64,000 nucleotides of DNA from Euhalothece natronophila Z-M001 (GTDB lineage: Bacteria; Cyanobacteriota; Cyanobacteriia; Cyanobacteriales; Rubidibacteraceae), in contig NZ_CP042326.1 of NCBI RefSeq assembly GCF_007904085.1, positions 310,001-374,000 of the forward strand, written 5' to 3'. A program made the position numbers and the translations under genes. The stretch's first letter is position 1; every line of letters starts with the position of its first letter. The notes beneath the pieces were generated by a model, which worked only from the letters and a program-made list of their open reading frames with translations, was not told the origin of the DNA and made no database searches. This document shows, piece after piece, positions 54,886 to 63,929 of this stretch.

Positions 54886-56475
54886 ATGGATCAATCCCAA
54901 CTTTGGCAACGCTATCAGGACTGGCTCTATTATGACCCAGACTTAAACTTTTATCTCGATATTAGCCGGATGCGTTTCTCAGATCAGTTTGTACAAGAAA
55001 TGCAACCGCAATTTCAAAAAGCCTTCCAAGACATGGCAGACTTAGAAGCAGGAGCAATAGCCAATCCTGATGAAAATCGGATGGTAGGTCATTATTGGCT
55101 ACGAAATCCTGATCTTGCTCCCAATGCGGAATTAAAAGCTGATATTACCGACACCTTAGAAAAGCTTAAAACCTTTGCCGCGCAAGTACACAGTGGTTAT
55201 ATTCATCCCCCCAAAGAAGCTCGCTTTACGGATGTGATTTCCATTGGCATTGGGGGATCAGCATTGGGACCCCAATTTGTATCTCAAGCCTTAGCCCCTC
55301 TTGATGCCCCCCTAAATCTTCATTTTATTGATAATACCGATCCCAAAGGAATAGATGATCAATTAGAACAGTTGCGCGATCGTTTATCCAGTACCCTTGT
55401 TTTAGTGATTTCCAAGTCAGGAGGAACCCCTGAAACCCGTAATGGAATGATTGAAGTTCAAAAAGCTTATGAAGCGCAAAACTTAAACTTTGGTTCTCAT
55501 GCAGTTGCCATTACCGGCAAAGGCTCAAAATTAGAACAAATTGCTATAAGCGAGGGTTGGATTACCACTTTCCCCATGCACGATTGGGTAGGGGGGCGCA
55601 CCTCGGAAATGTCTGCCGTAGGATTAGTACCAGCTGCCTTACAAGGGATTGATATTGATTCCATATTGGAAGGGGCAAAAACCATGGATAATCTCACTCG
55701 GAAATCTCAATTAAAAACCAATCCAGCCGCCTTACTAAGTTTAGCTTGGTATGCAGCAGGGAATGGCAAAGGAGAAAAAGACATGGTGGTATTGCCCTAT
55801 AAAGATAGCCTTAGCTTATTCTCCCGTTACTTACAACAGCTAGTAATGGAGTCTCTTGGTAAAGAAAAAGACCTCGATGGCAATACTGTTTATCAAGGAA
55901 TTGCTGTTTATGGGAATAAAGGAAGTACAGATCAACACGCCTATGTTCAACAGTTACGAGAGGGAGTTCCTAATTTCTTTGCCACCTTTATTGAAGTCTT
56001 AAAAGATCGCGATGGAGACTCCCCCGAAGTAGAAGCTGGAGTAACTTCAGGAGATTATCTTTCTGGATTATTACAAGGGACTCGCTTAGCGTTATATGAG
56101 AATGAACGTGATTCCATTACGATTACCGTGGGAGAAGTTACCCCCCGAACTGTGGGAGCTTTAATTGCGTTATATGAACGCGCCGTCGGGCTTTACGCCT
56201 CTTTAGTCAATATCAATGCTTATCACCAACCTGGGGTAGAAGCCGGGAAAAAAGCGGCTGCTTCTATCTTAGAATTACAGAACAATGTTATCGAGGTGCT
56301 TCAACAAGAAAAAACTTCTCTCTCTCTGTCAGAAATTGCCCAAAAAGTTAACGCTCCTGACTCAGTAGAAGCCATTTATAAAATAATTCGTCATCTCCAC
56401 AGTAATTATCGTGGGGTAAAAGTGGAAGGAAACTGGGGAAAACCCAGTGATCTTAAAATTTCTTGGGCAAATTAA
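54886..56475 (+). CDS. pgi: Glucose-6-phosphate isomerase
   Basis: Interconverts glucose-6-phosphate and fructose-6-phosphate. The 529-aa protein has [27 protein letters not shown] (sugar-phosphate loop), [14 protein letters not shown] and [10 protein letters not shown] near the C-terminus. The C-terminal extra about 60 residues look like a small winged-helix tail ([21 protein letters not shown]), as in other cyanobacterial GPIs. gnd, the other sugar-phosphate enzyme in the window, is far away. Confidence 0.94.
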   Translation: MDQSQLWQRYQDWLYYDPDLNFYLDISRMRFSDQFVQEMQPQFQKAFQDMADLEAGAIANPDENRMVGHYWLRNPDLAPNAELKADITDTLEKLKTFAAQVHSGYIHPPKEARFTDVISIGIGGSALGPQFVSQALAPLDAPLNLHFIDNTDPKGIDDQLEQLRDRLSSTLVLVISKSGGTPETRNGMIEVQKAYEAQNLNFGSHAVAITGKGSKLEQIAISEGWITTFPMHDWVGGRTSEMSAVGLVPAALQGIDIDSILEGAKTMDNLTRKSQLKTNPAALLSLAWYAAGNGKGEKDMVVLPYKDSLSLFSRYLQQLVMESLGKEKDLDGNTVYQGIAVYGNKGSTDQHAYVQQLREGVPNFFATFIEVLKDRDGDSPEVEAGVTSGDYLSGLLQGTRLALYENERDSITITVGEVTPRTVGALIALYERAVGLYASLVNINAYHQPGVEAGKKAAASILELQNNVIEVLQQEKTSLSLSEIAQKVNAPDSVEAIYKIIRHLHSNYRGVKVEGNWGKPSDLKISWAN

Positions 56476-56495
56476 TCCTCTCTCAAGACAATATA

Positions 56496-56567
56496 ATTCC
56501 CCCATTTTAAGAAATTAGTTATACCTAACAACTATCTAAACCCGAAAAAAGGGGAGATTGGGGGAAT
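56496..56567. repeat. Inverted repeat between convergent pgi and dnaX
   Basis: ATTCCCCC and GGGGGAAT arms with an inner CCC / GGGG pair, between the two stop codons. It resembles the 19163-19202 repeat. It could terminate transcription from either side. Confidence 0.4.
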
Positions 56568-56609
56568 AGCTGGCAATATTATTTTTTTCGACATACAGAT
56601 CACCGAATT

Positions 56610-58916
56610 TTAAAGAGGAACATCATTGTCTGTTGAAAGCACTTCCCCATTAAAGGCTTTTGCTAACTCTTTAGCCATTTTATTAACCTCTTCTTCTGAA
56701 CTAACTTCCTCCGAATGCTTTTCTTCAGTTGTTTCTGTAGTCCTTGCTACTTCCTGATCTTGAAAATCAACAGCCTTTGATGACCCATAATTTCCATTAT
56801 CGTCTTCAGGCTTTGGGTGGTAATTTTCACTCTCTTGGGATGGTTGTTCTTTTGGTGATTGATCTGTTTCAGGCGGGGGTGAAGATGTTGGAGACTGAAC
56901 GGGATGAGTTTTATATTCTGGAATATCTGTTTTATTTTCTGCTGGAGAAACTGAATCAGCAGTATTAACTTGACTCACTTCTAAAGTCAGTTTAATCTCT
57001 TGATTAAGAACCTTTCTTAAAGCCTGTTCAATATTTTTTTCCCGTTTTTTAGCAAACTTAAGAAGAGGTTCACTTTTTACTCCAACACAGGCAAGATTTC
57101 CGTCTAAACTTAATAAACGGCAATGATCTTTAACTAAAGATTGCGCTGGAAGTGGTAAGTTTTCGATCACCTGCGCCCAAACTTTTTCAAGATTAGGGGA
57201 TTCTTCCCTAGCTTCTGTTTCTGACTCATTAGGCGTGGTTTGAGGAGGAGGAGTTTTCGGGGTTTCACCTTGACTTGCAACTGGTTGGGAAGACGGTTGA
57301 GAAACAGGTGTTTTAGGTTCTACTTTTTTCTTTTCAGGAGGAGGTGTCGTAACTTCCGATTGACTGGTAACAGGCGTTTCTGGAATAGGTAAAGAGGCTT
57401 TTTTTTGTGTTACTGTGGGTTGGTTTCCTGTGGTATTAATTAACCCTAATAGTGTTACTTCTAACCAGAGGCGAGGTTGTGTAGTATGTTTAACTTGGGC
57501 TTCGCTGTCTTGGAGATGTTTTTGTCCAGCGAGAATGTCTTGAATCGTCCATTGTTGGGCTTCTTCACACAGTTGTTTCCAAGTAGAAGCGGTAAGGGCG
57601 ACTAATTGGGATTGTTGAGGGGCAGTTTTTGCGAGTAATAAGTCTCGATAGAACCCTGCAAGGTTTTGTAATACAATAATCGGTTCTCGTCCCCGATCCA
57701 TTAATTGGCGACAGAGAGTGATCACTTGCTCCCCATTTTGCTGTTTAATAGCTTGTAGGAGGGTAATTAGGTCTTGCTCTGGAATCGCACCCACTAAGTC
57801 CCAAACGCGCTCAATGGTAATTTGTTCTGAAAGGAGACTAAGTTGATCTAAGAGGCTTTGGGCATCTCGTAATCCCCCGTGAGAGACTTGGGCAATGACG
57901 GAAAGGGCTTCAGGAGTAATGTCAATGTCTTCTTTTTGGGCAATGTCGCTTAAATGAGACACCATCGCGGTGAGGGGAATCCGTCGGAAGTCAAAGCGCT
58001 GACAACGGGAAATAATGGTGGGTAAAACGCGCTGAGGATCAGTGGTGGCGAGAACAAAAACCACTCGCGGTGGCGGTTCTTCGAGAGTTTTCAGCAGGGC
58101 ATTAAATGCTGCTGTACTCAGCATATGGCAATTATGAACCAGAAGTCCATTTGCCACAAAGTTATGATTCTCTTCAACTTCTAAGTCATAAACTGCTTCT
58201 TTACTGGCAAGAGAGATGGATCCAATGCTTTCTAAGGCTGTATTCCCTCTTGCAGGGGATAGTATCTTCATTCCTTCTTTGAGATTTTTTGCTTGAATCC
58301 ATCCTTGTTCTGTCCTGATTAAATGATTTTCTGTACAACGAATTTGGCGATGACTGGTTTGAATAAGTAAGGTTGGTTTGATACCTTGATTAAGCCACCG
58401 TAAGACTCTTTTATATTCCCATGTCCCCTGCGATTCGTTATAACTGAGAACCGTTTTTCCTTGAATGTTAGGGTCATCAATTCTCATTAAACCTTGCGAG
58501 GTGTGAATCAGGGAATCACCGGTTAAGCACTCGTCAATAATATACAGCTTATATCGTGACTGGACAGGGGCAAAACTTGATCTCTCAATCAATTCTCGAA
58601 TATTATCTACCCCAGTATTACTCGCCGCGTCAATTTCGATGATGTCAAGGGCATTACTCTGGCTGATGGCGCGACAAGATTCACACACGCCACAAGGTTC
58701 GGCAGTGGGTTCACTACTATTGAGACAGTTAAGAGATTTAGCTAAAATTCGTGCTGAGGAAGTTTTTCCTGTCCCTCGCGGACCACTAAATAGATAGGCA
58801 GCGGCAATGCGTTGGCGTTTGATGGCATTGGTAAGAGTATCCGCGATCGCGCTTTGTCCCACGAGATCAGCAAAGGTTTGTGGGCGATATTTCTGATGAA
58901 GCGGTTCGTAAGGCAT
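56610..58916 (-). CDS. dnaX: DNA polymerase III gamma/tau subunit with an intein
   Basis: Clamp-loader ATPase. From ATG 58916 (768 aa precursor, about 635 aa after splicing): Walker A GPRGTGKT (45-52), a zinc module (Cys64, 75, 78, 81), then a 133-aa intein inserted between IIDE and CHMLS, i.e. inside Walker B. After it come the sensor ATTDPQR, the helical collar and a long Pro/Ser/Glu-rich linker with a short tau-like C-terminus. An ATG at 58928 would add four residues; relatives begin at M-x-YEPLH. Splicing is needed to rebuild the ATPase site. Confidence 0.95.
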   Translation of the reverse strand: MPYEPLHQKYRPQTFADLVGQSAIADTLTNAIKRQRIAAAYLFSGPRGTGKTSSARILAKSLNCLNSSEPTAEPCGVCESCRAISQSNALDIIEIDAASNTGVDNIRELIERSSFAPVQSRYKLYIIDECLTGDSLIHTSQGLMRIDDPNIQGKTVLSYNESQGTWEYKRVLRWLNQGIKPTLLIQTSHRQIRCTENHLIRTEQGWIQAKNLKEGMKILSPARGNTALESIGSISLASKEAVYDLEVEENHNFVANGLLVHNCHMLSTAAFNALLKTLEEPPPRVVFVLATTDPQRVLPTIISRCQRFDFRRIPLTAMVSHLSDIAQKEDIDITPEALSVIAQVSHGGLRDAQSLLDQLSLLSEQITIERVWDLVGAIPEQDLITLLQAIKQQNGEQVITLCRQLMDRGREPIIVLQNLAGFYRDLLLAKTAPQQSQLVALTASTWKQLCEEAQQWTIQDILAGQKHLQDSEAQVKHTTQPRLWLEVTLLGLINTTGNQPTVTQKKASLPIPETPVTSQSEVTTPPPEKKKVEPKTPVSQPSSQPVASQGETPKTPPPQTTPNESETEAREESPNLEKVWAQVIENLPLPAQSLVKDHCRLLSLDGNLACVGVKSEPLLKFAKKREKNIEQALRKVLNQEIKLTLEVSQVNTADSVSPAENKTDIPEYKTHPVQSPTSSPPPETDQSPKEQPSQESENYHPKPEDDNGNYGSSKAVDFQDQEVARTTETTEEKHSEEVSSEEEVNKMAKELAKAFNGEVLSTDNDVPL
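58131..58529 (-). other. DnaX mini-intein (133 aa)
   Basis: Residues 130-262 of the precursor. Block A: CLTGDSLIHT, with Cys1. Block B: a CTENHLIRT segment with the conserved His. Block F: VYDLEVEENHNFVANGLLVHN with the terminal His-Asn, followed by Cys+1 of the C-extein (CHMLS). No LAGLIDADG or HNH endonuclease fits between blocks B and F, so it is a mini-intein close to the smallest active size known. All four splicing residues are present, so it should splice. Confidence 0.93.
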
Positions 58917-58939
58917 ATTTTCCCACAACTGGCACAGAG

Positions 58940-58976
58940 AAAAAAATGAGCAAGGCGCATATCATAACACCTTGCT
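58940..58976 (-). terminator. Rho-independent terminator of psb30
   Basis: On the minus strand, AGCAAGG and CCTTGCT form a 7-bp stem around a 14-base loop, followed by CATTTTTTTC. It lies between the psb30 stop and the dnaX start, so psb30 is probably a separate unit. Confidence 0.75.
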
Positions 58977-59009
58977 TACTCTCTCTATTATGACGTTTTT
59001 TTAGGGCAG

Positions 59010-59141
59010 TTACATATCTCCTCCACGCACAGCGAGTAAAAAAATCACTACCGGGCCAGAAATCATGATTAAGGTGACAAAGGTTAACTGAAAAATTACT
59101 TCATAATTGATGTTACTTAATAAACTTGTTAAAGCGTCCAT
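59010..59141 (-). CDS. psb30: Photosystem II reaction centre protein Psb30 (Ycf12)
   Basis: 43-aa single-span membrane protein at the periphery of photosystem II. The sequence has an amphipathic start MDALTSLLSNINYEVIFQLT, a membrane helix LIMISGPVVIFLLAV and the end RGGDM. The LSNIN-EVI-QLT and GP-VIFLLAVR-G patterns match Psb30/Ycf12 as I recall it from Thermosynechococcus and plastids. It is short enough to be missed by gene finders. A terminator follows; upstream 59142-59361 is A/T-rich and ends in heptamer repeats. Confidence 0.85.
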   Translation of the reverse strand: MDALTSLLSNINYEVIFQLTFVTLIMISGPVVIFLLAVRGGDM

Positions 59142-59311
59142 ATTCTCTCCCGTTTTTTCGCCAGTTTTAAAAAATCATTAAACTATCTTCCAACATTGTA
59201 TATTAACGTTCAACGAGCCTTTAGTTTAAAAATCTTTAACAAAACTTCATAAAACAAACCTGATGGGAGACAAGTGGATAGGGAGATGGGGAAATGGGGA
59301 GACAAGATGTT

Positions 59312-59357
59312 ATGGTCATTGGTTGACAAAGGACAAATGACAAAGGACAAATAACAA
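59312..59357. repeat. Heptamer-repeat cluster downstream of the methyltransferase gene
   Basis: GGTCATTGGTTGACAAAGGAC followed by AAATGACAAAGGACAAATAAC. It has the same order of modules as the clusters at 28037 and 61711. Confidence 0.65.
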
Positions 59358-59361
59358 TTTT

Positions 59362-60039
59362 TTATTTTACTTTTAATAACTCATTGCCACCCCGTTGAAA
59401 TTCATAATCAGTTTTTTGGATATCAACTTGGTAATTTCTAGAAGTTAATGCCTCTAAAATAAAGTCAAGATGTCGAGATTTGGCACTGGTAAAATTTTCT
59501 ACTAATGGAAAAATCCTCACTTCCTTAGCAACACGACACAGTTCTAAAATAGAATTTAAATGGAAGGAAAAAGAAAACTGTTCCGAGTAAGTAAATAACA
59601 AATGAGAAGAAATTGCTAAATCGAAACTTTGGTCTGGAAAGGGAAACTTAGGAAAACTAAAATTGCGATAACGCCCTTCTTTTTTGCCTTGAGGAAAGTC
59701 AGCTAGAAACTCTTGCATCGCCGCTAAACGATATTCTCCCAATGCTTCAGGGGTAGTAATTGGACTCCAGACAAATTGATCAAAGTTTTGATAAAGCCCT
59801 TTAATGATAATTGGATAAGTTTCATTAATGCGTTGCTGAATTTGTTCAGAAGTGAATTGATAAATCGGATCACAAGAAATGACAGTTTTGCCCTGTTTTT
59901 TCATGACTGCATTAAAACTTGCTGGCCCCCCGGCGCAGTCTAAAATAGATAATTTTAAATCCTCAGGAGTTAGATTAAACATTCCCAAATAGTCTTGAAA
60001 GGAACGCCCCCAAGGAACAACATTTTCTAATTGAAACAT
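59362..60039 (-). CDS. SAM-dependent methyltransferase-like protein
   Basis: 225 aa. Class I methyltransferase fold: motif I is LSILDCAGGPASFN (about 31-44), VISCDPIYQF is the acidic end of strand 2, and FDLAISSHLLFTYS is motif IV. The D-C-A-G-G-P-x-S pattern is seen in a cyanobacterial family of unknown substrate. It is divergent from the SagB-type gene across 100 bases that contain another ACTAATGG repeat (60061-60088). Confidence 0.7.
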   Translation of the reverse strand: MFQLENVVPWGRSFQDYLGMFNLTPEDLKLSILDCAGGPASFNAVMKKQGKTVISCDPIYQFTSEQIQQRINETYPIIIKGLYQNFDQFVWSPITTPEALGEYRLAAMQEFLADFPQGKKEGRYRNFSFPKFPFPDQSFDLAISSHLLFTYSEQFSFSFHLNSILELCRVAKEVRIFPLVENFTSAKSRHLDFILEALTSRNYQVDIQKTDYEFQRGGNELLKVK

Positions 60040-60060
60040 ATTAATTTTTAATTGTTATTT

Positions 60061-60088
60061 CCAATGACTAATGGCTAATGGCTAATGA
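60061..60088. repeat. Short AATGACT/AATGGCT repeat
   Basis: Three to four units of the ACTAATG/GCTAATG heptamer in the divergent spacer between the methyltransferase and the SagB-type gene. Confidence 0.55.
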
Positions 60089-60139
60089 TAAGATAATAAA
60101 AGTCCCCGAAAGTATTGTTTTCAAAGGTTCTGCAAATCT

Positions 60140-61663
60140 ATGTCTGAATGGCAACCCACCTTAGCCCAACATTACCACGAACGTACCAAGTACGATCCAG
60201 ACACGATCGCCAAAAAAGCCCGTTCTCTTGACTGGGAGAATCAGCCCCTTCCCTATAAAGATTACCAAATTGGAACCACTTACGACTTAAAACCCTATCT
60301 GGATAAAACCCCAACCGATGAACCCCACTGGGAAAAATGGCATCGTCTCTCGCAATTTCTCCTTTTATCCTATGGGGTAACCGCGAAACTGCAAACCATG
60401 TCTGGTGAGGGAATTTATCTTCGTGCTGCCCCTTCAGCAGGTGGACTTTACCCAGCAGAAGTATATCTTATTGTTAGAGGATTATCATTTTTACCAGAAG
60501 GGCTTTATAACTATCAATCTCGAAGCCATTCCCTGATTCACTTTTGGGAAGATTCTGTGTGGTCAGATTTGCAGGTTGCTTGTTTTTGGCATTCTACTTT
60601 AGAAAATACTGAGATCGCGATCGCGGTTTCCTCGGTTTTTTATCGTTCCGCATGGCGCTATGAAGATCGGGCTTATCGACGCATATTCCTTGATACAGGA
60701 CATTTACTAGGCAATTTTGAACTCGCAGGAAGTTTATCAGACTATCGCCCTCATTTAATTGGCGGATTTCATGATGATCGCATGAATGAACTACTTTATC
60801 TCAACCCTGAAAAAGAAGGCGTAATTACAGTGGCTGCCTTAGCTGATTTATTAGAAGTTAACCAAAATTTATCCCCTGCAAAAACCAGTTTACCCTCTCC
60901 AGCCAATCATACGTTTCCTGAGAATATTCCTGATGGGCAATTACTAGGTTATCTCCATGAAAAGACGAAAATTGACAGCGAACCTCAAATTAGTTCTAAA
61001 CAGCTACAAACCAGTGATAAAGAGGATAAATATAACTTTCCCTTTTGCTTAAAAGTTTCTACCGAAACTGATCCCATTGATTGGGGAGAAGGGTTAGAAG
61101 GGTTACCGCAAACGATGCTGAAACGCCGCTCTACACGGGGATATAATGGACAGGAAATTACTTTTGATGAGTTAAAACAACTGCTTCATTTTACTTACCA
61201 GCCTCAAGACTATTGGCAACAAGGACTCGATTCTCAGCCAGACTTTTTTGAACCCAATTTAATTTCTACTTTTGTTGCTGCTTCTGGGGTAACTGACTTA
61301 GAAGAAGGCTGTTATTATTATGCCCCGAACTCTCAAGAATTAAGACAAATTCGCTTTAAAAACTTCCGTCGAGAATTACATTATCTCTGTTTAGGACAAG
61401 ATTTAGGACGAGATGCTGGTGCGGTTATTTTCCATACCGCAGACTTAAAACAGGCGATTGCTTTATACGGCGATCGCGCTTATCGTTATTTACACATGGA
61501 CGCTGGACACCTGGGACAACGTCTCAATTTAGCCACTATTTATTTACAATTGGGGGTTAGTGGGATTGCAGGCTTTTTTGATAACCAAGTCAATGAAGTT
61601 TTAGGCATTCCTGAAGATGAGGCAGTTCTCTATATTACAACTTTAGGTCGTCCAAGACGATAA
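60140..61663 (+). CDS. SagB/ThcOx-type double-domain nitroreductase-like oxidoreductase
   Basis: 507 aa made of two nitroreductase-like halves (about 60-230 and 320-507). Each half has the flavin-binding arrangement: RAAPSAGGLYPAEVYLI and RRIFLDTGHLLGN in the first, LKRRSTRGYNGQEITFDEL and YRYLHMDAGHLGQRL in the second. Family members with a peptide cyclodehydratase oxidise azolines to azoles; no YcaO or precursor-peptide gene is nearby, so that role cannot be assumed. Stand-alone double-domain forms are common in cyanobacteria. Confidence 0.82.
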   Translation: MSEWQPTLAQHYHERTKYDPDTIAKKARSLDWENQPLPYKDYQIGTTYDLKPYLDKTPTDEPHWEKWHRLSQFLLLSYGVTAKLQTMSGEGIYLRAAPSAGGLYPAEVYLIVRGLSFLPEGLYNYQSRSHSLIHFWEDSVWSDLQVACFWHSTLENTEIAIAVSSVFYRSAWRYEDRAYRRIFLDTGHLLGNFELAGSLSDYRPHLIGGFHDDRMNELLYLNPEKEGVITVAALADLLEVNQNLSPAKTSLPSPANHTFPENIPDGQLLGYLHEKTKIDSEPQISSKQLQTSDKEDKYNFPFCLKVSTETDPIDWGEGLEGLPQTMLKRRSTRGYNGQEITFDELKQLLHFTYQPQDYWQQGLDSQPDFFEPNLISTFVAASGVTDLEEGCYYYAPNSQELRQIRFKNFRRELHYLCLGQDLGRDAGAVIFHTADLKQAIALYGDRAYRYLHMDAGHLGQRLNLATIYLQLGVSGIAGFFDNQVNEVLGIPEDEAVLYITTLGRPRR

Positions 61664-61710
61664 TATAGCGTTTCTTGGTCTGTTGAGGTACAAACTGAGT
61701 CGGTGGATGT

Positions 61711-61774
61711 TGTTAGTCATTAGTCATTGGTTTACGAAGGACGAAAGACAAACAACAAAGGACAAATAACAATT
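61711..61774. repeat. Heptamer-repeat cluster between SagB-type gene and plsY
   Basis: The most complete copy: TTAGTCATTAGTCATTGG, then TTTACGAAGGACGAAAGAC, then AAACAACAAAGGACAAATAAC. It reaches the plsY stop codon. TATAGCGTTTCTT at 61664-61676 is shared with 37354. Confidence 0.7.
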
Positions 61775-62420
61775 AATGTGAAACTTTCTGTCCAATTTTT
61801 GGTTCAGTGCCTGCTAAAATCCGTTCTACATTACCGCGATGTCGCCAAATAACATAGGCGGCTGCACAAGTAGAGAAAATGAAATAAGGGAAGGGTTCAT
61901 TCAGGGCAATCATTAAAATATTAATCGCGATCGCGCTAACTAAGGAACTTAAAGAGACAATTCTGGATAAAGCAAGGGTCAAACCAAAGCTGACTACTCC
62001 CCCTAAAGCCACAACAGGAGTCATGACTAGCAATGTTCCCAAGCTGGTTGCCACTGATTTGCCACCGCTAAAGTTTAACCACACTGATTTACTATGACCA
62101 AAAACGGCCGCCAACGCTGTTAAAATAACTAGCCATGCTGCATTATGCTCAGATATACTAGCTATTGGTAATTCATTGAAACTCATTTTCGCAATACCAA
62201 CCGCGATCGCGCCTTTAAGTAAATCTACCAGTAAAACAGCGACTGCCGCTTTGGCCCCTAAAACCCGTAAGATATTAGTTGCCCCCGTAGATCCCGATCC
62301 ATACTCCCGAATATCAATGTTTTCTAACCAGCGTCCAGCGAGAAAGCCACTGGGAATTGATCCTAACAAATAAGCTAAGAGAATTAACGCGCTACTAATC
62401 AAAAATAGTTCTAACATCAT
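61773..62420 (-). CDS. plsY: Acyl-phosphate:glycerol-3-phosphate acyltransferase
   Basis: First acylation in membrane lipid synthesis. Five-helix membrane protein, about 215 aa, with the motifs YLLGSIPSGFLAGR, GSGSTGATNILRVLG, and GHSKSVWLNFSGGKSVATSLG. The start is ATG 62420 or 62417; a TTG at 62432 is also in frame. pgsA lies upstream on the same strand by 30 bases, making a small phospholipid unit. Confidence 0.95.
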   Translation of the reverse strand: MMLELFLISSALILLAYLLGSIPSGFLAGRWLENIDIREYGSGSTGATNILRVLGAKAAVAVLLVDLLKGAIAVGIAKMSFNELPIASISEHNAAWLVILTALAAVFGHSKSVWLNFSGGKSVATSLGTLLVMTPVVALGGVVSFGLTLALSRIVSLSSLVSAIAINILMIALNEPFPYFIFSTCAAAYVIWRHRGNVERILAGTEPKIGQKVSH

Positions 62421-62450
62421 TATTATAATCAAATTAACTTTAAAACTTCT

Positions 62451-62993
62451 TTACGAGTTTGTCTCTTTTGACAACAAGGGATTCCAGACGTAAATTAATC
62501 CCGAAAATAAGGTGACAAACACCGCTAAACTAAATAGAATCTGAGAAAATATTAGCCAATTGTCAGCATTAATGGGGGCAATTAAAGCTGTAATAGCAAT
62601 AATTTGTAATGCCGTTTTAATTTTGCCAAGTTGATTGGCACCCGAAACTTGTTCTCCTGATAAATTAGGCGTAACTCGCCATCCCGCGATCGCGATTTCC
62701 CGTCCTAAAATCAAAAAAACAGCCCAAGCGGGAATTGTCCCCCTTTCCACTAATACCAAAAGTGGCGCAAAAATCAACAGTTTATCCACCAAAGGATCCA
62801 GAAACTTGCCTAAATCTGTAACTTGGTCAAGTTTACGAGCAAGATAACCATCTAGCCAATCAGTGGCTGCTACAATTAAAAAAAATATTAATCCTGCCCA
62901 TTGAAATGAAAGAGAAGGCTGGCTAAGACAATAAAAGATTATAGGAATGCCCAATAGACGAGATAACGTGATTTGGGTGGGAAGATTGACCAT
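62451..62993 (-). CDS. pgsA: CDP-diacylglycerol-glycerol-3-phosphate 3-phosphatidyltransferase
   Basis: Makes phosphatidylglycerol phosphate, on the path to phosphatidylglycerol, an essential thylakoid lipid. The CDP-alcohol phosphatidyltransferase motif is complete: ATDWLDGYLARKLDQVTDLGKFLDPLVDK (D-G-x2-A-R-x8-G-x3-D-x3-D). Four or five membrane helices. ATG 62993 chosen over TTG 62999. Confidence 0.93.
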   Translation of the reverse strand: MVNLPTQITLSRLLGIPIIFYCLSQPSLSFQWAGLIFFLIVAATDWLDGYLARKLDQVTDLGKFLDPLVDKLLIFAPLLVLVERGTIPAWAVFLILGREIAIAGWRVTPNLSGEQVSGANQLGKIKTALQIIAITALIAPINADNWLIFSQILFSLAVFVTLFSGLIYVWNPLLSKETNS

Positions 62994-63090
62994 AATCAAA
63001 AAAAATAATATTACTCTATCTCAAAAATAAGGCAACAGTCGGGTTAAAGATCAAACGGTAATTCTAGCTAGTTCGGTGTAACAAGAGTGA

Positions 63091-63789
63091 TTAGGAGGAT
63101 GACTCATTTTTCCATTTTTGCCATAAATCAGGGCGACGTTTTTGGGTCCGTTTAATTTGTTGTTCCTTTCGCCACTGCGCGATCGCGCGATGATTCCCTG
63201 ATCGCAGAACTGGCGGAACTTCCCAACCCCGAAACACCGCAGGTTTGGTATATTGGGGATAATCTAATAACTCCGTTTCAAAACTTTCAGCTTTGAGAGA
63301 ATCAGCCTTCCCAATGGTTCCAGGAATTAACCGAATTACCCCATTAATTAAAGCTAAAGCAGGAATTTCCCCACAAGTGAGAATAAAATCCCCTAAGGAC
63401 ACTTCTCGCGTCACTAAATGCTCACGGATGCGTTCATCTACCCCTTCATAATGCCCACAAATTAAGACTAATTGTTCATAATCATAAGCCAATTCTCGAA
63501 ATAACGGCTGATTCATGGGTTCTCCCTGAGGTGTCATTAAAATCACCTCTTGAGAAGAGAATTGGGGTAATGACTCTACAGCAGAAAAAATAGGTTCAGG
63601 TTTAAGTAGCATTCCCACACCTCCCCCATAGGGTTCGTCATCCACACGACGGTGTTTGTCAACCGCAAAATCCCGAGGATTGACAAAATTAACGGTAGCA
63701 ATTTCTTTTTGCAAGGCTTTTCCCACGATCCCAGAGCTTAAGGGAGAGGTAAAAAAATCGGGGAAGAGGGTGATAACGTCAAAACGCAC
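63091..63789 (-). CDS. trmD: tRNA (guanine37-N1)-methyltransferase
   Basis: SPOUT-class enzyme that methylates G37 of tRNAs reading CNN codons and so prevents frameshifting. The 232-aa protein has FDVITLFPDFF, DDEPYGGGVGMLLKPEP, CGHYEGVDERI (knot) and SLGDFILTCGE. Length is typical. rpsP/rimM, often neighbours in other bacteria, are not adjacent here; pgsA follows 91 bases downstream. Confidence 0.96.
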   Translation of the reverse strand: MRFDVITLFPDFFTSPLSSGIVGKALQKEIATVNFVNPRDFAVDKHRRVDDEPYGGGVGMLLKPEPIFSAVESLPQFSSQEVILMTPQGEPMNQPLFRELAYDYEQLVLICGHYEGVDERIREHLVTREVSLGDFILTCGEIPALALINGVIRLIPGTIGKADSLKAESFETELLDYPQYTKPAVFRGWEVPPVLRSGNHRAIAQWRKEQQIKRTQKRRPDLWQKWKNESSS

Positions 63790-63929
63790 GATAATTGTTT
63801 TAGTTGCGAGGTAAACTCATCATTTTAAAGGATAGACTCTGACCTTGGGGGAAGTCGATTCAGGTGACTTAAGGACTAGAATAAAGGACAAGGCAAAATT
63901 TTAGAAGGTCAAAGTTTAAGGCAATTGGA

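Noticed and set aside
58131-58529. Reading the dnaX insert as a spliced intron
   Set aside because: The insert is fully in frame and carries intein blocks A, B and F with Cys1, His-Asn and Cys+1.
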